From Sphingobacterium spiritivorum (GTDB lineage Bacteria; Bacteroidota; Bacteroidia; Sphingobacteriales; Sphingobacteriaceae), in contig NZ_CP068083.1 in NCBI RefSeq assembly GCF_016725325.1, forward strand, positions 2,480,001 to 2,544,000: a DNA stretch of 64,000 nucleotides, in the 5' to 3' direction. A model generated the notes under the pieces. It searched no databases and was not told the DNA's origin. It was given only the letters and a program-made list of their open reading frames with translations. A program made the position numbers and the translations under genes. Shown here one piece after another: positions 1 through 8,554 of this stretch. Numbering within the stretch: the stretch's first letter is position 1; each line of letters starts with the position of its first letter.

Positions 1-782
1 CCTAATCCTTTGCCTTTTGTTCCTTTCTTCGTAGTAATAACAATAACACCACTCGCTGCATCCGATCCATACAGTGCACTTGCAGCAGCTCCTTTTAAGA
101 TAGAGATGTTGTCGATGTCAGCAGGATTGATGTCGAGCATACCGTTACCTCTGATACGCTGATCACCCCAGTAATTGTTATTATTGGCACCTGAGCTTCC
201 GTTTTGCTGATCATTTCTGATTACGATACCGTCTACAACGTACAGCGGTTGTCTTTGATAATTCAGGGAGTTGATACCACGTATTTGCACGTTTACAGCA
301 CTTGAGGCACCACCCGGAGCGGTTGTAATTTTCACACCCGGAGCTTTACCATATAGTGCTGATCCGAAGTTAGTATTTCCTGCTTTTGTAATTTCATCAG
401 CTTTGATGTTGGAAACAGCGTAACCTAATGCTTTAGCCTCTCTTTTGATACCCATCGCTGTAACAACGACTTCCTCCAATGCTCCGGCATCCTCTTTTAA
501 AATTACATTAATCGTTTTAGCTGCAGATACCGTAAATTCCTGTGCAGTATAGCCTACGATAGAGAAACGAATAGTTTCACCTGCATTGGCCTGAATGCTG
601 TAGCTTCCGTCTGTACCGGTCTGTGTACCACGGGCGGTACCTTTTACAGATACGGTTACTCCGGGAACGGCTCCTTGTGCATCTGTTACTTTTCCTGTAA
701 CATTTTGTTGTGCAAATAGATTAGTCACCGACAGGATCGAGACCATTACTATCATGCAACATGATTGATAGATTTGTTTCAT
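1..782 (-). CDS. SusC/RagA-type TonB-dependent receptor, cassette 1 (partial, N-terminal part only)
   Basis: Only the first 260 or so codons lie in the window; the gene continues past the left edge. The product is an outer-membrane receptor that imports a glycan or other nutrient with TonB energy and a SusD partner. The N-terminus (MKQIYQSCC) begins a signal peptide ending near FAQQ. A carboxypeptidase-regulatory-like domain (about residues 27-100) with the G-T-A-R-G-T-Q-T-G pattern follows, then a TonB-box-like EEVVVTAMGIKR segment and the plug domain with KAPGVKI, IRGINS and LKGAAASALYGSDAASG. I chose the ATG at 782 because it matches the other two receptors here and overlaps the stop of the upstream ROK gene (ATGA), which suggests translational coupling. 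The SusD partner would lie outside the window. Confidence 0.95.
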   Translation of the reverse strand, partial: MKQIYQSCCMIVMVSILSVTNLFAQQNVTGKVTDAQGAVPGVTVSVKGTARGTQTGTDGSYSIQANAGETIRFSIVGYTAQEFTVSAAKTINVILKEDAGALEEVVVTAMGIKREAKALGYAVSNIKADEITKAGNTNFGSALYGKAPGVKITTAPGGASSAVNVQIRGINSLNYQRQPLYVVDGIVIRNDQQNGSSGANNNNYWGDQRIRGNGMLDINPADIDNISILKGAAASALYGSDAASGVIVITTKKGTKGKGL

Positions 783-1990
783 TTTATTAATGATTTATTA
801 AGGTTTGCAAATTTGGTAAGTGAATATTCGAATACGATAGATGCGGTGCCGATAAGCTGTGCATTTTTCATGTCTGAAATCTCCAGAACTGTTTTATTGG
901 ATATTTTAGGTATACAGAATTCATGAATTGCAGTCTGAATCTGCGGCATCAGAATTTTTCCTGCCTCAGCACCTCTGCCGCTGATAATTATCTTCTGTGG
1001 ATTCATAATGTGGATCAGGGTTGCGATTCCTTTACCTAGCATGTATGCCGACTTGTTTAATGCTGATATAGCCAACTGGTCACCGCTCAGTGCAGCATTG
1101 ATAAGAAGTTGTGCTTTTTGAAGCTGATTTTGGGAATCCTCGTATTGAAGTACGGATTTTTCACCGGCTGTAAGTCTCTCTTCGAGATACGCTACTGCTG
1201 CAGACAGGGAAGCTTCTACCTCGAGACAGCCGGTCTTACCACAGGAGCACATTTTATTGCTTTTTGATAAGGGAATATGGCTGAATTCACCGGCATATCC
1301 ACTAAAACCTCTGAATAGTTTGTTGTCCACTATGATTCCCAGACCGACTCCCCAGCCTACATTGATAATCAGGGCGTGGGAGATTTCTTTTGCTTTTCCA
1401 AAATTCTGCTCTGCTATAGCAATAGCTGTTGAATCATTCTCTATAAATGTGGGGATAGCAAATACCCGTTCAAACTCTTTCTTAATATTGAACAGTTGAA
1501 AATCTTTGAAAGATCCATTTGTTCCGGATACATTATCGACAAATCCCGGCATACTTACACCAATCCCAAGAATGTTGTCTGCAGATAAATGATGTTTTGT
1601 GAGCAACTCATTAATCAGACTGACAATGTTGCTAAAAGCTGCTTCCGGATGATCAAGATGATTTTCAATTGTATGGACGGGAGTTACTTCTTTATTATGG
1701 AGATCGTAGACAATGACGGAAGTATAATGTTGATCTATGGCAACAGTAAGAATGTAACAATTTAATTTTGCGTTTAGGGCATAATGGATTGCTCTTCGTC
1801 CTCCGGTAGAAGGGGCGAGGCCATCCTCGACAAGTAATCCATCTTCCAGCAATTCATTAACAATCTTTGAAATACTGGGAATACTCTTGTTGGTCAGTCC
1901 GCTTAATTCCGCAATAGTGTAGGTACTATTGAAATAAAGCAGATTCAAAAGCAATTCTTTAAGGCCTAAAACGGTCTTTTCCATATCCAT
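779..1990 (-). CDS. ROK-family transcriptional regulator, cassette 1
   Basis: 403 aa, NagC/Mlc/XylR-like. A winged helix-turn-helix is at about residues 20-75 (TIAELSGLTNKSIPSISKI, then the wing with STGGRR). A ROK domain follows. The zinc site is visible as H238 with C248, C250 and C255 in CSCGKTGCLE, and the acidic catalytic residue of ROK kinases is kept at D186 (FIENDSTA). The glycine-rich DxGxT phosphate loop of true sugar kinases is replaced by DQHYT (residues 86-90), so this is probably a sugar-sensing regulator rather than a kinase. It is the first gene of a ROK-susC operon and its stop codon overlaps the susC start. Close paralogues start the other two cassettes. The ligand is unknown. 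Confidence 0.93.
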   Translation of the reverse strand: MDMEKTVLGLKELLLNLLYFNSTYTIAELSGLTNKSIPSISKIVNELLEDGLLVEDGLAPSTGGRRAIHYALNAKLNCYILTVAIDQHYTSVIVYDLHNKEVTPVHTIENHLDHPEAAFSNIVSLINELLTKHHLSADNILGIGVSMPGFVDNVSGTNGSFKDFQLFNIKKEFERVFAIPTFIENDSTAIAIAEQNFGKAKEISHALIINVGWGVGLGIIVDNKLFRGFSGYAGEFSHIPLSKSNKMCSCGKTGCLEVEASLSAAVAYLEERLTAGEKSVLQYEDSQNQLQKAQLLINAALSGDQLAISALNKSAYMLGKGIATLIHIMNPQKIIISGRGAEAGKILMPQIQTAIHEFCIPKISNKTVLEISDMKNAQLIGTASIVFEYSLTKFANLNKSLIK

Positions 1991-2019
1991 TAATTGTTAA
2001 AATAATATAGATTTGGCGT

Positions 2020-2079
2020 TAAAGGTATGTTAAAAAGATATAAACTTCAAATACTTTTTAAAATTTAACAATAAGTATT
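2020..2079 (-). promoter_or_regulatory. Promoter of cassette 1 with conserved upstream box
   Basis: On the minus strand there is an AATACTT box (2073-2079), then TTTG (2048-2051) and 20 nt later TACCTTTA (2020-2027), a near match to the Bacteroidota -7 element TAnnTTTG. Cassettes 2 and 3 have the same elements at exactly the same spacing. The upstream box also pairs with AATACTT on the plus strand (2050-2056) as an inverted repeat, so it may be a regulator site. The leader to the ROK start is short, about 25 nt. Confidence 0.7.
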
Positions 2080-2169
2080 GCTATAAAATAGATTTTGATT
2101 TAATATGTTTTCTTGAAAAGGATATGCTATTTTATTAAGTAGATTGGTCGCAGGATAGTATATAATAGA

Positions 2170-2197
2170 AAAAGGAGAGCATAATTGCTCTCCTTTT
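2170..2197 (-). terminator. Rho-independent terminator after susD of cassette 2
   Basis: A perfect 12-bp stem (2170-2181 with 2186-2197) and a 4-nt loop are followed on the minus strand by a T-rich run. It lies just after the susD stop at 2218 and separates cassette 2 from the promoter of cassette 1. Confidence 0.85.
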
Positions 2198-2217
2198 CAA
2201 AATTCATTAACTATCTG

Positions 2218-3795
2218 TTACTTAACGTCCCAGAAGAGTTTTGTGTTTACATTGTCCTGAGCTTTTACAGCCTCATAGTTAGCAGAATTGTAGACGCTTT
2301 CTGATGGAGGCAGGTTAAATTTGACAGGCACAGTTTTCTGAATATCCGAATTTTGAACAACAAAACTAAATGTTGGATAGTCAAATCTTCTTGCTTCTGA
2401 CCATGCTTGAACTGTCTGAAGAACATTGAAATGTAGCCATTTCTGAGTAGCAATTAATTCTATTTTATTACTTGCACCATCCCAGTTCAGGTTTGTTATA
2501 TACGTATTGATCTGTGCAGGAGTAGGGGTGGCTGGAGCTGCTACTGTATTATCATTACTTTTGCTTCTGATAGCGCGGTAAAGATCTACAGATTCCTTTA
2601 CACTGTTTTCAAACGCAGTTTTAGCAGATCCGGAATTTCCATTTTTCTGGTAATATTCCGCCAGCAAAAGATTTGTTTCAGTTGCAGAAAATAAAATTCC
2701 AGGGAAATACTGATTGCGTGAAAACGTAGAACGATTGAAAATGGAGATAGTGCCTCCTCTTGCTAAATCAGATTGGGCCCCGCTTGTTAATGATTGATCC
2801 AAACCTCTGAATTGACCATCAGATCCGGCCTCAAAGAAGAAAGGTAAACGCGGGTCACTTTTGCCGACCATATGATCAATCATTGCCTTACTCGCCATAT
2901 TTGCATACCATCCAGTAGCTTCAAATGCATCTTTAATACCTTTAGTGTTGATATTATTATCATCTAGATTGAAGATGTCAACCTGTGCATTATCACTATT
3001 TGTTAAGATAAGTGGATACGTAGTTTGATCGTTAATAATCTCTGCTATTTCCTGAGTAGCACGGGAAGCAAATGTCGGGCTTTCGGATACTCTTGTCAGT
3101 AAGCGTAGACGAAGAGAGTTACAGTATTTTTTCCATAGCGTTACATCTCCATTGTTTACAAGATCCTGTGTTTTGAATTTTTCCTGAATAGATTTACTTA
3201 ATGTTATACTATTAAGTGAAGTGCTTATTACTTTCAGATCATCTAACATTGTTTTGTAGATATCCTCTGCTTTGTCATAAGCCGGGTAAGAATTTTGATA
3301 ATCACTATTATTTGTACTCAACATCCCTGCCTTACTCCATGGAATATCTCCATGTAAGTCTACAGTTTGCTGTGTTTGATCATAGAATAATACCTTGGCT
3401 GCCAGGAAGAAAATTTTCTTTTCTTCTTTTTCGACATCTATGGACTTGTTATAAGCTGTTTCCAGTTCTCTGTACTGCGCAAGTCCTTCATAATAGCGTG
3501 TCCATCTGTCTTCAATCGCAGCAGCTCCTGGCAACAGGTGATTCTGTTCATTGATCCAGCCTGTTGTATGTAAATACCTGAAGATTGTAGGTCTCAAGGT
3601 TACAAATAGATTTCTGTAATCAGGCACAACTAATTGACGATAGCTGTATATTATTCCGGTAAACTGTCGTTCAATAGTTATCTCAGTCACTTTAGACGGA
3701 TCTCTGTAAAGTTCATCAAAATCGCTCTTTTTACAGGAGCTTGTATATATTAATGAAGCAAAGCCTAGCCCCATTATTAAAAAATATCGTTTCAT
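2218..3795 (-). CDS. SusD/RagB-like outer-membrane lipoprotein, cassette 2
   Basis: 525 aa. The signal peptide ends in a lipobox (YTSSC, Cys about residue 21), so this is a surface lipoprotein that caps the SusC barrel and binds the substrate. The DELYRDPSKVTE start of the mature protein and later segments such as LLLAEYYQKNG and IATQKWLHFN fit the SusD-like_2 subgroup (helical, TPR-like). The start lies 11 bp after the stop of the cognate receptor, so the two are co-transcribed, and a strong terminator follows. Substrate specificity cannot be read from the sequence. Confidence 0.93.
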   Translation of the reverse strand: MKRYFLIMGLGFASLIYTSSCKKSDFDELYRDPSKVTEITIERQFTGIIYSYRQLVVPDYRNLFVTLRPTIFRYLHTTGWINEQNHLLPGAAAIEDRWTRYYEGLAQYRELETAYNKSIDVEKEEKKIFFLAAKVLFYDQTQQTVDLHGDIPWSKAGMLSTNNSDYQNSYPAYDKAEDIYKTMLDDLKVISTSLNSITLSKSIQEKFKTQDLVNNGDVTLWKKYCNSLRLRLLTRVSESPTFASRATQEIAEIINDQTTYPLILTNSDNAQVDIFNLDDNNINTKGIKDAFEATGWYANMASKAMIDHMVGKSDPRLPFFFEAGSDGQFRGLDQSLTSGAQSDLARGGTISIFNRSTFSRNQYFPGILFSATETNLLLAEYYQKNGNSGSAKTAFENSVKESVDLYRAIRSKSNDNTVAAPATPTPAQINTYITNLNWDGASNKIELIATQKWLHFNVLQTVQAWSEARRFDYPTFSFVVQNSDIQKTVPVKFNLPPSESVYNSANYEAVKAQDNVNTKLFWDVK

Positions 3796-3806
3796 ATTAT
3801 TTGTTT

Positions 3807-6800
3807 TTAAAAGCTAGCACGTAGCATTAAACCAATTGTTCTAGTTGCCGGACTTGTTCCTGCATTTGATACATTATTCACCCAGTTGGATCCACCAGTC
3901 ATTTGTTCCGGATCTAAGTCTTTAATACTTCTGTATAAGAAGAAAAGGTTACGTCCGAAAGCTGATATCTGTACATTTTTTGCTCTAAGTTTAGATGCCA
4001 GATGTGCAGGAATTCTATAACCTAATGATATCTCGCGCATCTTGATATAATTATTTTTCTGCACATACAATTCATATCTGGAGTTCGAATATTGAGGACC
4101 ACCCCAGTTGTAAGTCTGGTTGTAGTATGTAGCTTGAGAAATGATATTATTATTACGGCTTCCATCAGCTAATACCCCATCCATCAACATACCATCATGA
4201 TAAACTTTTTCGCCGTTGGGACCGGTTGCAGAGTTCGTTGCAATACCTTGTGTTCCCACTCTATAGTAACTTAGTCCACCATTTTCTGCATCCATTGCTG
4301 TTAAACTTTCTTCTGTCAATCCTCTGCTGGTCATCCAGTTGATACCGGTAGGCATAGCATGACCACCCCAACGAAAGTCAATCAAAGCATCTAAAGTGAA
4401 GTTTTTATACGTAAAGGTGTTAATAAAACCCCCAACAGCTTTTGGCATTGCATTTCCTGCTTTAATCCACTTATCTGCATCTAATTGATAAATACCATTT
4501 TCCTGAACAATTTTATTGCCACTAGCATCTGTCTTGATAGGGTGAACCATAATATCTCCCATAGGTTGACCTACTTTAGATACCAATTGTGCAGCAGCAC
4601 CGTCATAATCTCTGTGTAGTAATTCCTGAACTCCACCTGGTAATTCTTCAACTATATTTTTGTTCATAGAAAAATTCAAAATTGTATTCCATTTGAAGTT
4701 TTCGTGTTGAACAGGTGTACCGGTTATTGCAAATTCCCAACCTTTATTACGTAAAGTTCCGACATTTGCAATGATAGAACTTGCTCCCATAGAAATAGGA
4801 AGAGTATAATCCAGAATCTGATCTTGAATAAGACCATTGTAATAGGTAATGTCAAATCCTAAACGATTGTTCAGTAAGCGGGTTTCTAAACCAAATTCGA
4901 TCTCTTTCTTTCTCTCCGGCTTAATGTTCTCATTTCCAAATCCTGTTGTCGGAACATTATTATAAATTACGGAAGCACCATTTGGAATCTGAACACCTAA
5001 GCTTTGTTGAGTATAGCTTAAAGCACTCTTATAGATGTCCGGATAATTACCTACAATACCCCATGATCCTCTTAATTTTGCATAATTAAATATTTCAGGA
5101 AGTTGGAATGCATCACTTAAGATCAAACTGGAATTAACAGATGGATAATACAATACATTGTTATCAGGATTCATAGTGGAAATGCGCTCACGACGTAATG
5201 TTCCTTCTACAAACCAGAATTCTTTCAGATTGAAGTTTAAGGTTCCGAATACAGCATCTCTTAACATATTTCTGCGGTAATTGTAACGTGTATTACCGCC
5301 AATTGTATTTACTGAAGCATTGATGTCATACCAGTTACGTACACTAAGACCGCCTGCGGTCTCTCTTTGTACATAGGTATCCTGACTTTTTGTTCCAGTA
5401 TACCCGGCCATCACACCCAATTTGATATCTTTATTGATTTGTTTGTTGTAAGTTGCCAATAGATCGGTGTAATAGATGTTCGCATTCTGATTGCCCAACC
5501 CGAAATATCCGCTATTATTGAATTGAAGTGGAACAGCATTCGGCTCTTTGTCTTCTGTTTTTACAGAGGTCATATCAGCAGAAAATCTGGCTCTTACGGA
5601 TAAATCACTGGTAATCTGATAAGTGTTCGTGACGGAACCAATTACACGATTTGAATATTCATCATATTGTTTTGCTTTGGTATTCCAGATATAATCTAAT
5701 ACATCTGTTTTAGCACCGTTGTATCTGATGTTTTCATCTGGAGTTAAACTTTGTGCATCAGCAGATTGTACAACATATTTGTATCCTAAACTGGTTTGAT
5801 ACTTATTCAGATACCACTCCGGATTATCAAACGTCGAGATCATACCGGTAAAGTTGTTTATCAGACGATCCGTTAAAAAAGGTCTATTATGGGTATGTTG
5901 ATTTACATAGTTTACAACTACATCCGTAGTCAGTTTGTCCCAAAGCTTAATAGTTGAATTTAAATTCGCTATATTTTTCTTATTATAAGAGTCTAAGGAA
6001 GTCATCTGATTATCCTGACGTGTAACGGAAAATCTGGTGTTAGAGTTTTCAGTGGTGTTGCTAAGGGCTAAATTGAAGATTGTATTATTCGGATTATTAA
6101 ATAATTTATTATACGCATTTTGTGCGACATAAGGTCTTACTTGTCCATCCCATGAGATTACATCTTTTCCGTCGAATTTTGGACCGAAATTTACTGTTGC
6201 AGCTAACAAACCTCTGTTTACTCCGTTGATAGCGCTACTATTAGGGTAATAGTAAAACATATCATCTGCCTGACCATCGTTCTGATATGCGGTCGTATAT
6301 CCTGGACCTCTTACGTCTTGAAAGCGTGGTAAATATGCAATTTGATCATGCGTGTAAGTTGCGTTGAAATCAATCGCAAAACCTTTACCGCCTTTGCCTG
6401 ACTTTGTTGTCACTAATACTACCCCGTTCATCGCTTCGGAGCCATATAGTGCCGCTGCAGAAGCTCCTTTTAGAACGCTGATAGATTCAATATCTTCAGG
6501 GTTTAAATCTTCCAAACCATTACCTCTTGCGCGTTGATCACCCCAGTAGTCAGAGTTGTTAAAAGTTGTTTGACGCATCGGCACCCCGTCAATAATAACC
6601 AGAGGCTGAGAATTTCCGGTAATAGAGTTGGTACCGCGAATGTTGATGTTGATACCTGAAGTTGCTCCGCCTGGTGCTGCAGAGATTCTTACTCCGGGAG
6701 CTTTACCATATAAGGCTCCTGCAAAGTTAGGTGAACCGGTTTTAGTCAGTTCTTTAGAATCAACTGTGCTCATGGCATAACCAAGCTCTTTTGGAGCTCT

Positions 6801-7139
6801 TTTGATGCCCATAGCTGTAATTACGACTTCTTCTAATGCTCCTTCGTCTGCTTTCAAAGTTACATTAATCGTTTTAGTTGATCCCACTGCAATTTCTTGT
6901 GAAGTGTAACCAACCATGGAGAAACGTAAGGTCTCTCCTTGTGCAGCCTGAATGGAGTAATTTCCGTCCGCACCTGTTTGTGTTCCTCGGGAAGTTCCTT
7001 TTACGGAAACAGTTACTCCGGGAACATTTCCACTTGCATCCGTTACCTTTCCTGTAACGGTCTGCTGTGCAAATACGCTTGTTATCGAGAAGATCGATAG
7101 CAGCATGATTGTGCAACATGTTTGATAGAATTGTTTCAT
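3807..7139 (-). CDS. SusC/RagA-type TonB-dependent receptor, cassette 2
   Basis: 1110 aa, full length for the family. It has a signal peptide (MKQFYQTCC to VFAQQ), a carboxypeptidase-like domain (about 26-105), a TonB-box-like EEVVITAMGIKR segment, a plug domain (KAPGVRI, IRGTNSITG, LKGASAAALYGSEAMNG) and a 22-strand-type barrel ending in the typical C-terminal phenylalanine (MLRASF). It lies 13 bp after its ROK regulator and 11 bp before its susD. The first 63 bp are almost identical to those of the cassette 3 receptor, while the barrels differ clearly, which points to duplication followed by substrate diversification. Confidence 0.96.
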   Translation of the reverse strand: MKQFYQTCCTIMLLSIFSITSVFAQQTVTGKVTDASGNVPGVTVSVKGTSRGTQTGADGNYSIQAAQGETLRFSMVGYTSQEIAVGSTKTINVTLKADEGALEEVVITAMGIKRAPKELGYAMSTVDSKELTKTGSPNFAGALYGKAPGVRISAAPGGATSGININIRGTNSITGNSQPLVIIDGVPMRQTTFNNSDYWGDQRARGNGLEDLNPEDIESISVLKGASAAALYGSEAMNGVVLVTTKSGKGGKGFAIDFNATYTHDQIAYLPRFQDVRGPGYTTAYQNDGQADDMFYYYPNSSAINGVNRGLLAATVNFGPKFDGKDVISWDGQVRPYVAQNAYNKLFNNPNNTIFNLALSNTTENSNTRFSVTRQDNQMTSLDSYNKKNIANLNSTIKLWDKLTTDVVVNYVNQHTHNRPFLTDRLINNFTGMISTFDNPEWYLNKYQTSLGYKYVVQSADAQSLTPDENIRYNGAKTDVLDYIWNTKAKQYDEYSNRVIGSVTNTYQITSDLSVRARFSADMTSVKTEDKEPNAVPLQFNNSGYFGLGNQNANIYYTDLLATYNKQINKDIKLGVMAGYTGTKSQDTYVQRETAGGLSVRNWYDINASVNTIGGNTRYNYRRNMLRDAVFGTLNFNLKEFWFVEGTLRRERISTMNPDNNVLYYPSVNSSLILSDAFQLPEIFNYAKLRGSWGIVGNYPDIYKSALSYTQQSLGVQIPNGASVIYNNVPTTGFGNENIKPERKKEIEFGLETRLLNNRLGFDITYYNGLIQDQILDYTLPISMGASSIIANVGTLRNKGWEFAITGTPVQHENFKWNTILNFSMNKNIVEELPGGVQELLHRDYDGAAAQLVSKVGQPMGDIMVHPIKTDASGNKIVQENGIYQLDADKWIKAGNAMPKAVGGFINTFTYKNFTLDALIDFRWGGHAMPTGINWMTSRGLTEESLTAMDAENGGLSYYRVGTQGIATNSATGPNGEKVYHDGMLMDGVLADGSRNNNIISQATYYNQTYNWGGPQYSNSRYELYVQKNNYIKMREISLGYRIPAHLASKLRAKNVQISAFGRNLFFLYRSIKDLDPEQMTGGSNWVNNVSNAGTSPATRTIGLMLRASF

Positions 7140-7140
7140 G
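7078..7140. repeat. 63-bp near-identical repeat, copy A (receptor signal peptide)
   Basis: Matches 13390-13452 at 61 of 63 positions. It covers the start codon and signal-peptide codons of the cassette 2 receptor. The match is stronger than in the following codons, so it is either recently exchanged or under nucleotide-level constraint. Confidence 0.9.
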
Positions 7141-7152
7141 TTTTATTGATGA

Positions 7153-8352
7153 TTAATTAAGGTTTACAAATTTGGATAGTGAATATTCCAATACGATACA
7201 GGCAGAACCTATCAATTGTGCCTTGTTTTTCAGATCGGATATCTCTACACTTGTTTTTTGTGCTATTCTTGGTATACAGAATTCATTGATTGCAGTTTGT
7301 ATCTGAGGCATCAGAATCTGACCAGCCTGAGATCCGCGACCGCTTAGGATAATCTTTTCCGGATTCATAATGTGGATGAGAGTGGCTACCCCTTTTCCAA
7401 GCATATAGCCGGATTTGGTGAGTGCTGAAATAGCAAGCTGGTCTCCGTTAAGGGCTGATTGTATAAGGGAATTACTGCTCTCTAACCGATCGTTGGTCAA
7501 ATGATTTGCTAATTTGGATTTTTCACCATTTTGCAGTCTCTCTTCTGCAAATTCAACAGCAGCAGATAACGATGCTTCTACTTCCAGGCAGCCTTTCTTT
7601 CCACATGAACATAGTTTGTTGCTGTCTGAAAGGGGAATATGACTGAATTCTCCGGCATACCCGCTGTATCCTCTGAACAGTTTATTATCCACTATTATCC
7701 CCAATCCTACTCCCCATCCAATATTAATGATAAGAGAATGGGAGATATTTCTGGCTTTTCCAAAATTCTGTTCGGCTATTGCAATCGCAGTGGAGTCATT
7801 CTCAATAAAAGTGGGAAGCTGAAAACGGTTTTCTATTTCGCGCTTAATATGATACAATTTGGCACTTTTATCTTTGTAAGAGCCATTTGTGCCTTGTTTG
7901 TTGTCTACAAAACCCGGCATACTGATACCTATTCCCAGAATATTATTTTGATTAAATTCTCCATGTTGCAGCGTCTTTTCCATAAGCCCTACAATATTAT
8001 CAAAGACTTCATCGTGGTTGTCCAGATGATTTTCTATAGTAAATACGGGTGTGCGTTCTTCGTTGGAGAGATCATAGATTACAGCAGTAGAGTAATGCTG
8101 GTCAATAGCTACAGAAAGTATAAATTTATTTAGATTCGAATTTATGGTATATTTTATAGGTCTGCGGCCTCCTGTAGAAGGAGCTAAACCATCTTCTATA
8201 ATGAGGTTGTAATCCGCTAATTCATTAATAATTTTTGTAGTACTCGGAATGCTTTTGCCAATTAATAAACTTAGATCGGCAATAGAATACGATTTTTCAT
8301 AATATAATAAGCTTATAATAAGCTCTTTAAGTCCGTAATTGGTCTTTTCCAT
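7153..8352 (-). CDS. ROK-family transcriptional regulator, cassette 2
   Basis: 399 aa, a close paralogue of the regulators at 779-1990 and 13457-14665. It has an N-terminal winged helix-turn-helix (YSIADLSLLIGKSIPSTTKI, then STGGRR) and a ROK sensor domain with the FIENDSTA acidic site and the HIPL...CSCGKKGCLE zinc site. The kinase phosphate loop is degenerate (DQHYS). It is probably a ligand-responsive regulator of its own susCD pair. The start is the ATG at 8352, which sits about 40 nt below a well-defined promoter. The order ROK-susC-susD is the same in all cassettes. Confidence 0.93.
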   Translation of the reverse strand: MEKTNYGLKELIISLLYYEKSYSIADLSLLIGKSIPSTTKIINELADYNLIIEDGLAPSTGGRRPIKYTINSNLNKFILSVAIDQHYSTAVIYDLSNEERTPVFTIENHLDNHDEVFDNIVGLMEKTLQHGEFNQNNILGIGISMPGFVDNKQGTNGSYKDKSAKLYHIKREIENRFQLPTFIENDSTAIAIAEQNFGKARNISHSLIINIGWGVGLGIIVDNKLFRGYSGYAGEFSHIPLSDSNKLCSCGKKGCLEVEASLSAAVEFAEERLQNGEKSKLANHLTNDRLESSNSLIQSALNGDQLAISALTKSGYMLGKGVATLIHIMNPEKIILSGRGSQAGQILMPQIQTAINEFCIPRIAQKTSVEISDLKNKAQLIGSACIVLEYSLSKFVNLN

Positions 8353-8390
8353 TTTGACTTAGGGTTATTAACTGGTTTGTAATATTTGAA

Positions 8391-8450
8391 TAAAGTTAAT
8401 ATAAAGAAATTGTAACTTCAAAATCTTTTTAAAAAAAAATAAAAAGTATT
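8391..8450 (-). promoter_or_regulatory. Promoter of cassette 2 with conserved upstream box
   Basis: On the minus strand AATACTT (8444-8450), TTTG (8419-8422) and TAACTTTA (8391-8398) occur with the same 21- and 20-nt spacings as in cassettes 1 and 3. The run between the upstream box and TTTG is almost pure A/T. Confidence 0.7.
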
Positions 8451-8494
8451 TTAATTTTTTAATAATGTTTGGGAAGGTTTCCCTGAAGTACAAA

Positions 8495-8529
8495 TAAAAA
8501 AACAGAATAGACATGAAGTCCATTCTGTT
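8495..8529 (-). terminator. Rho-independent terminator after susD of cassette 3
   Basis: A 12-bp stem (8501-8512 with 8518-8529, one G-T pair) and a 5-nt loop are followed on the minus strand by a T run. It sits 25 bp after the susD stop and ends cassette 3. Confidence 0.85.
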
Positions 8530-8554
8530 CATTGTAATTACGATCGGATTAAAT

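Noticed and set aside
779..1990. ROK proteins as sugar kinases (glucokinase-like)
   Set aside because: They have an N-terminal winged helix-turn-helix and no DxGxT phosphate loop.
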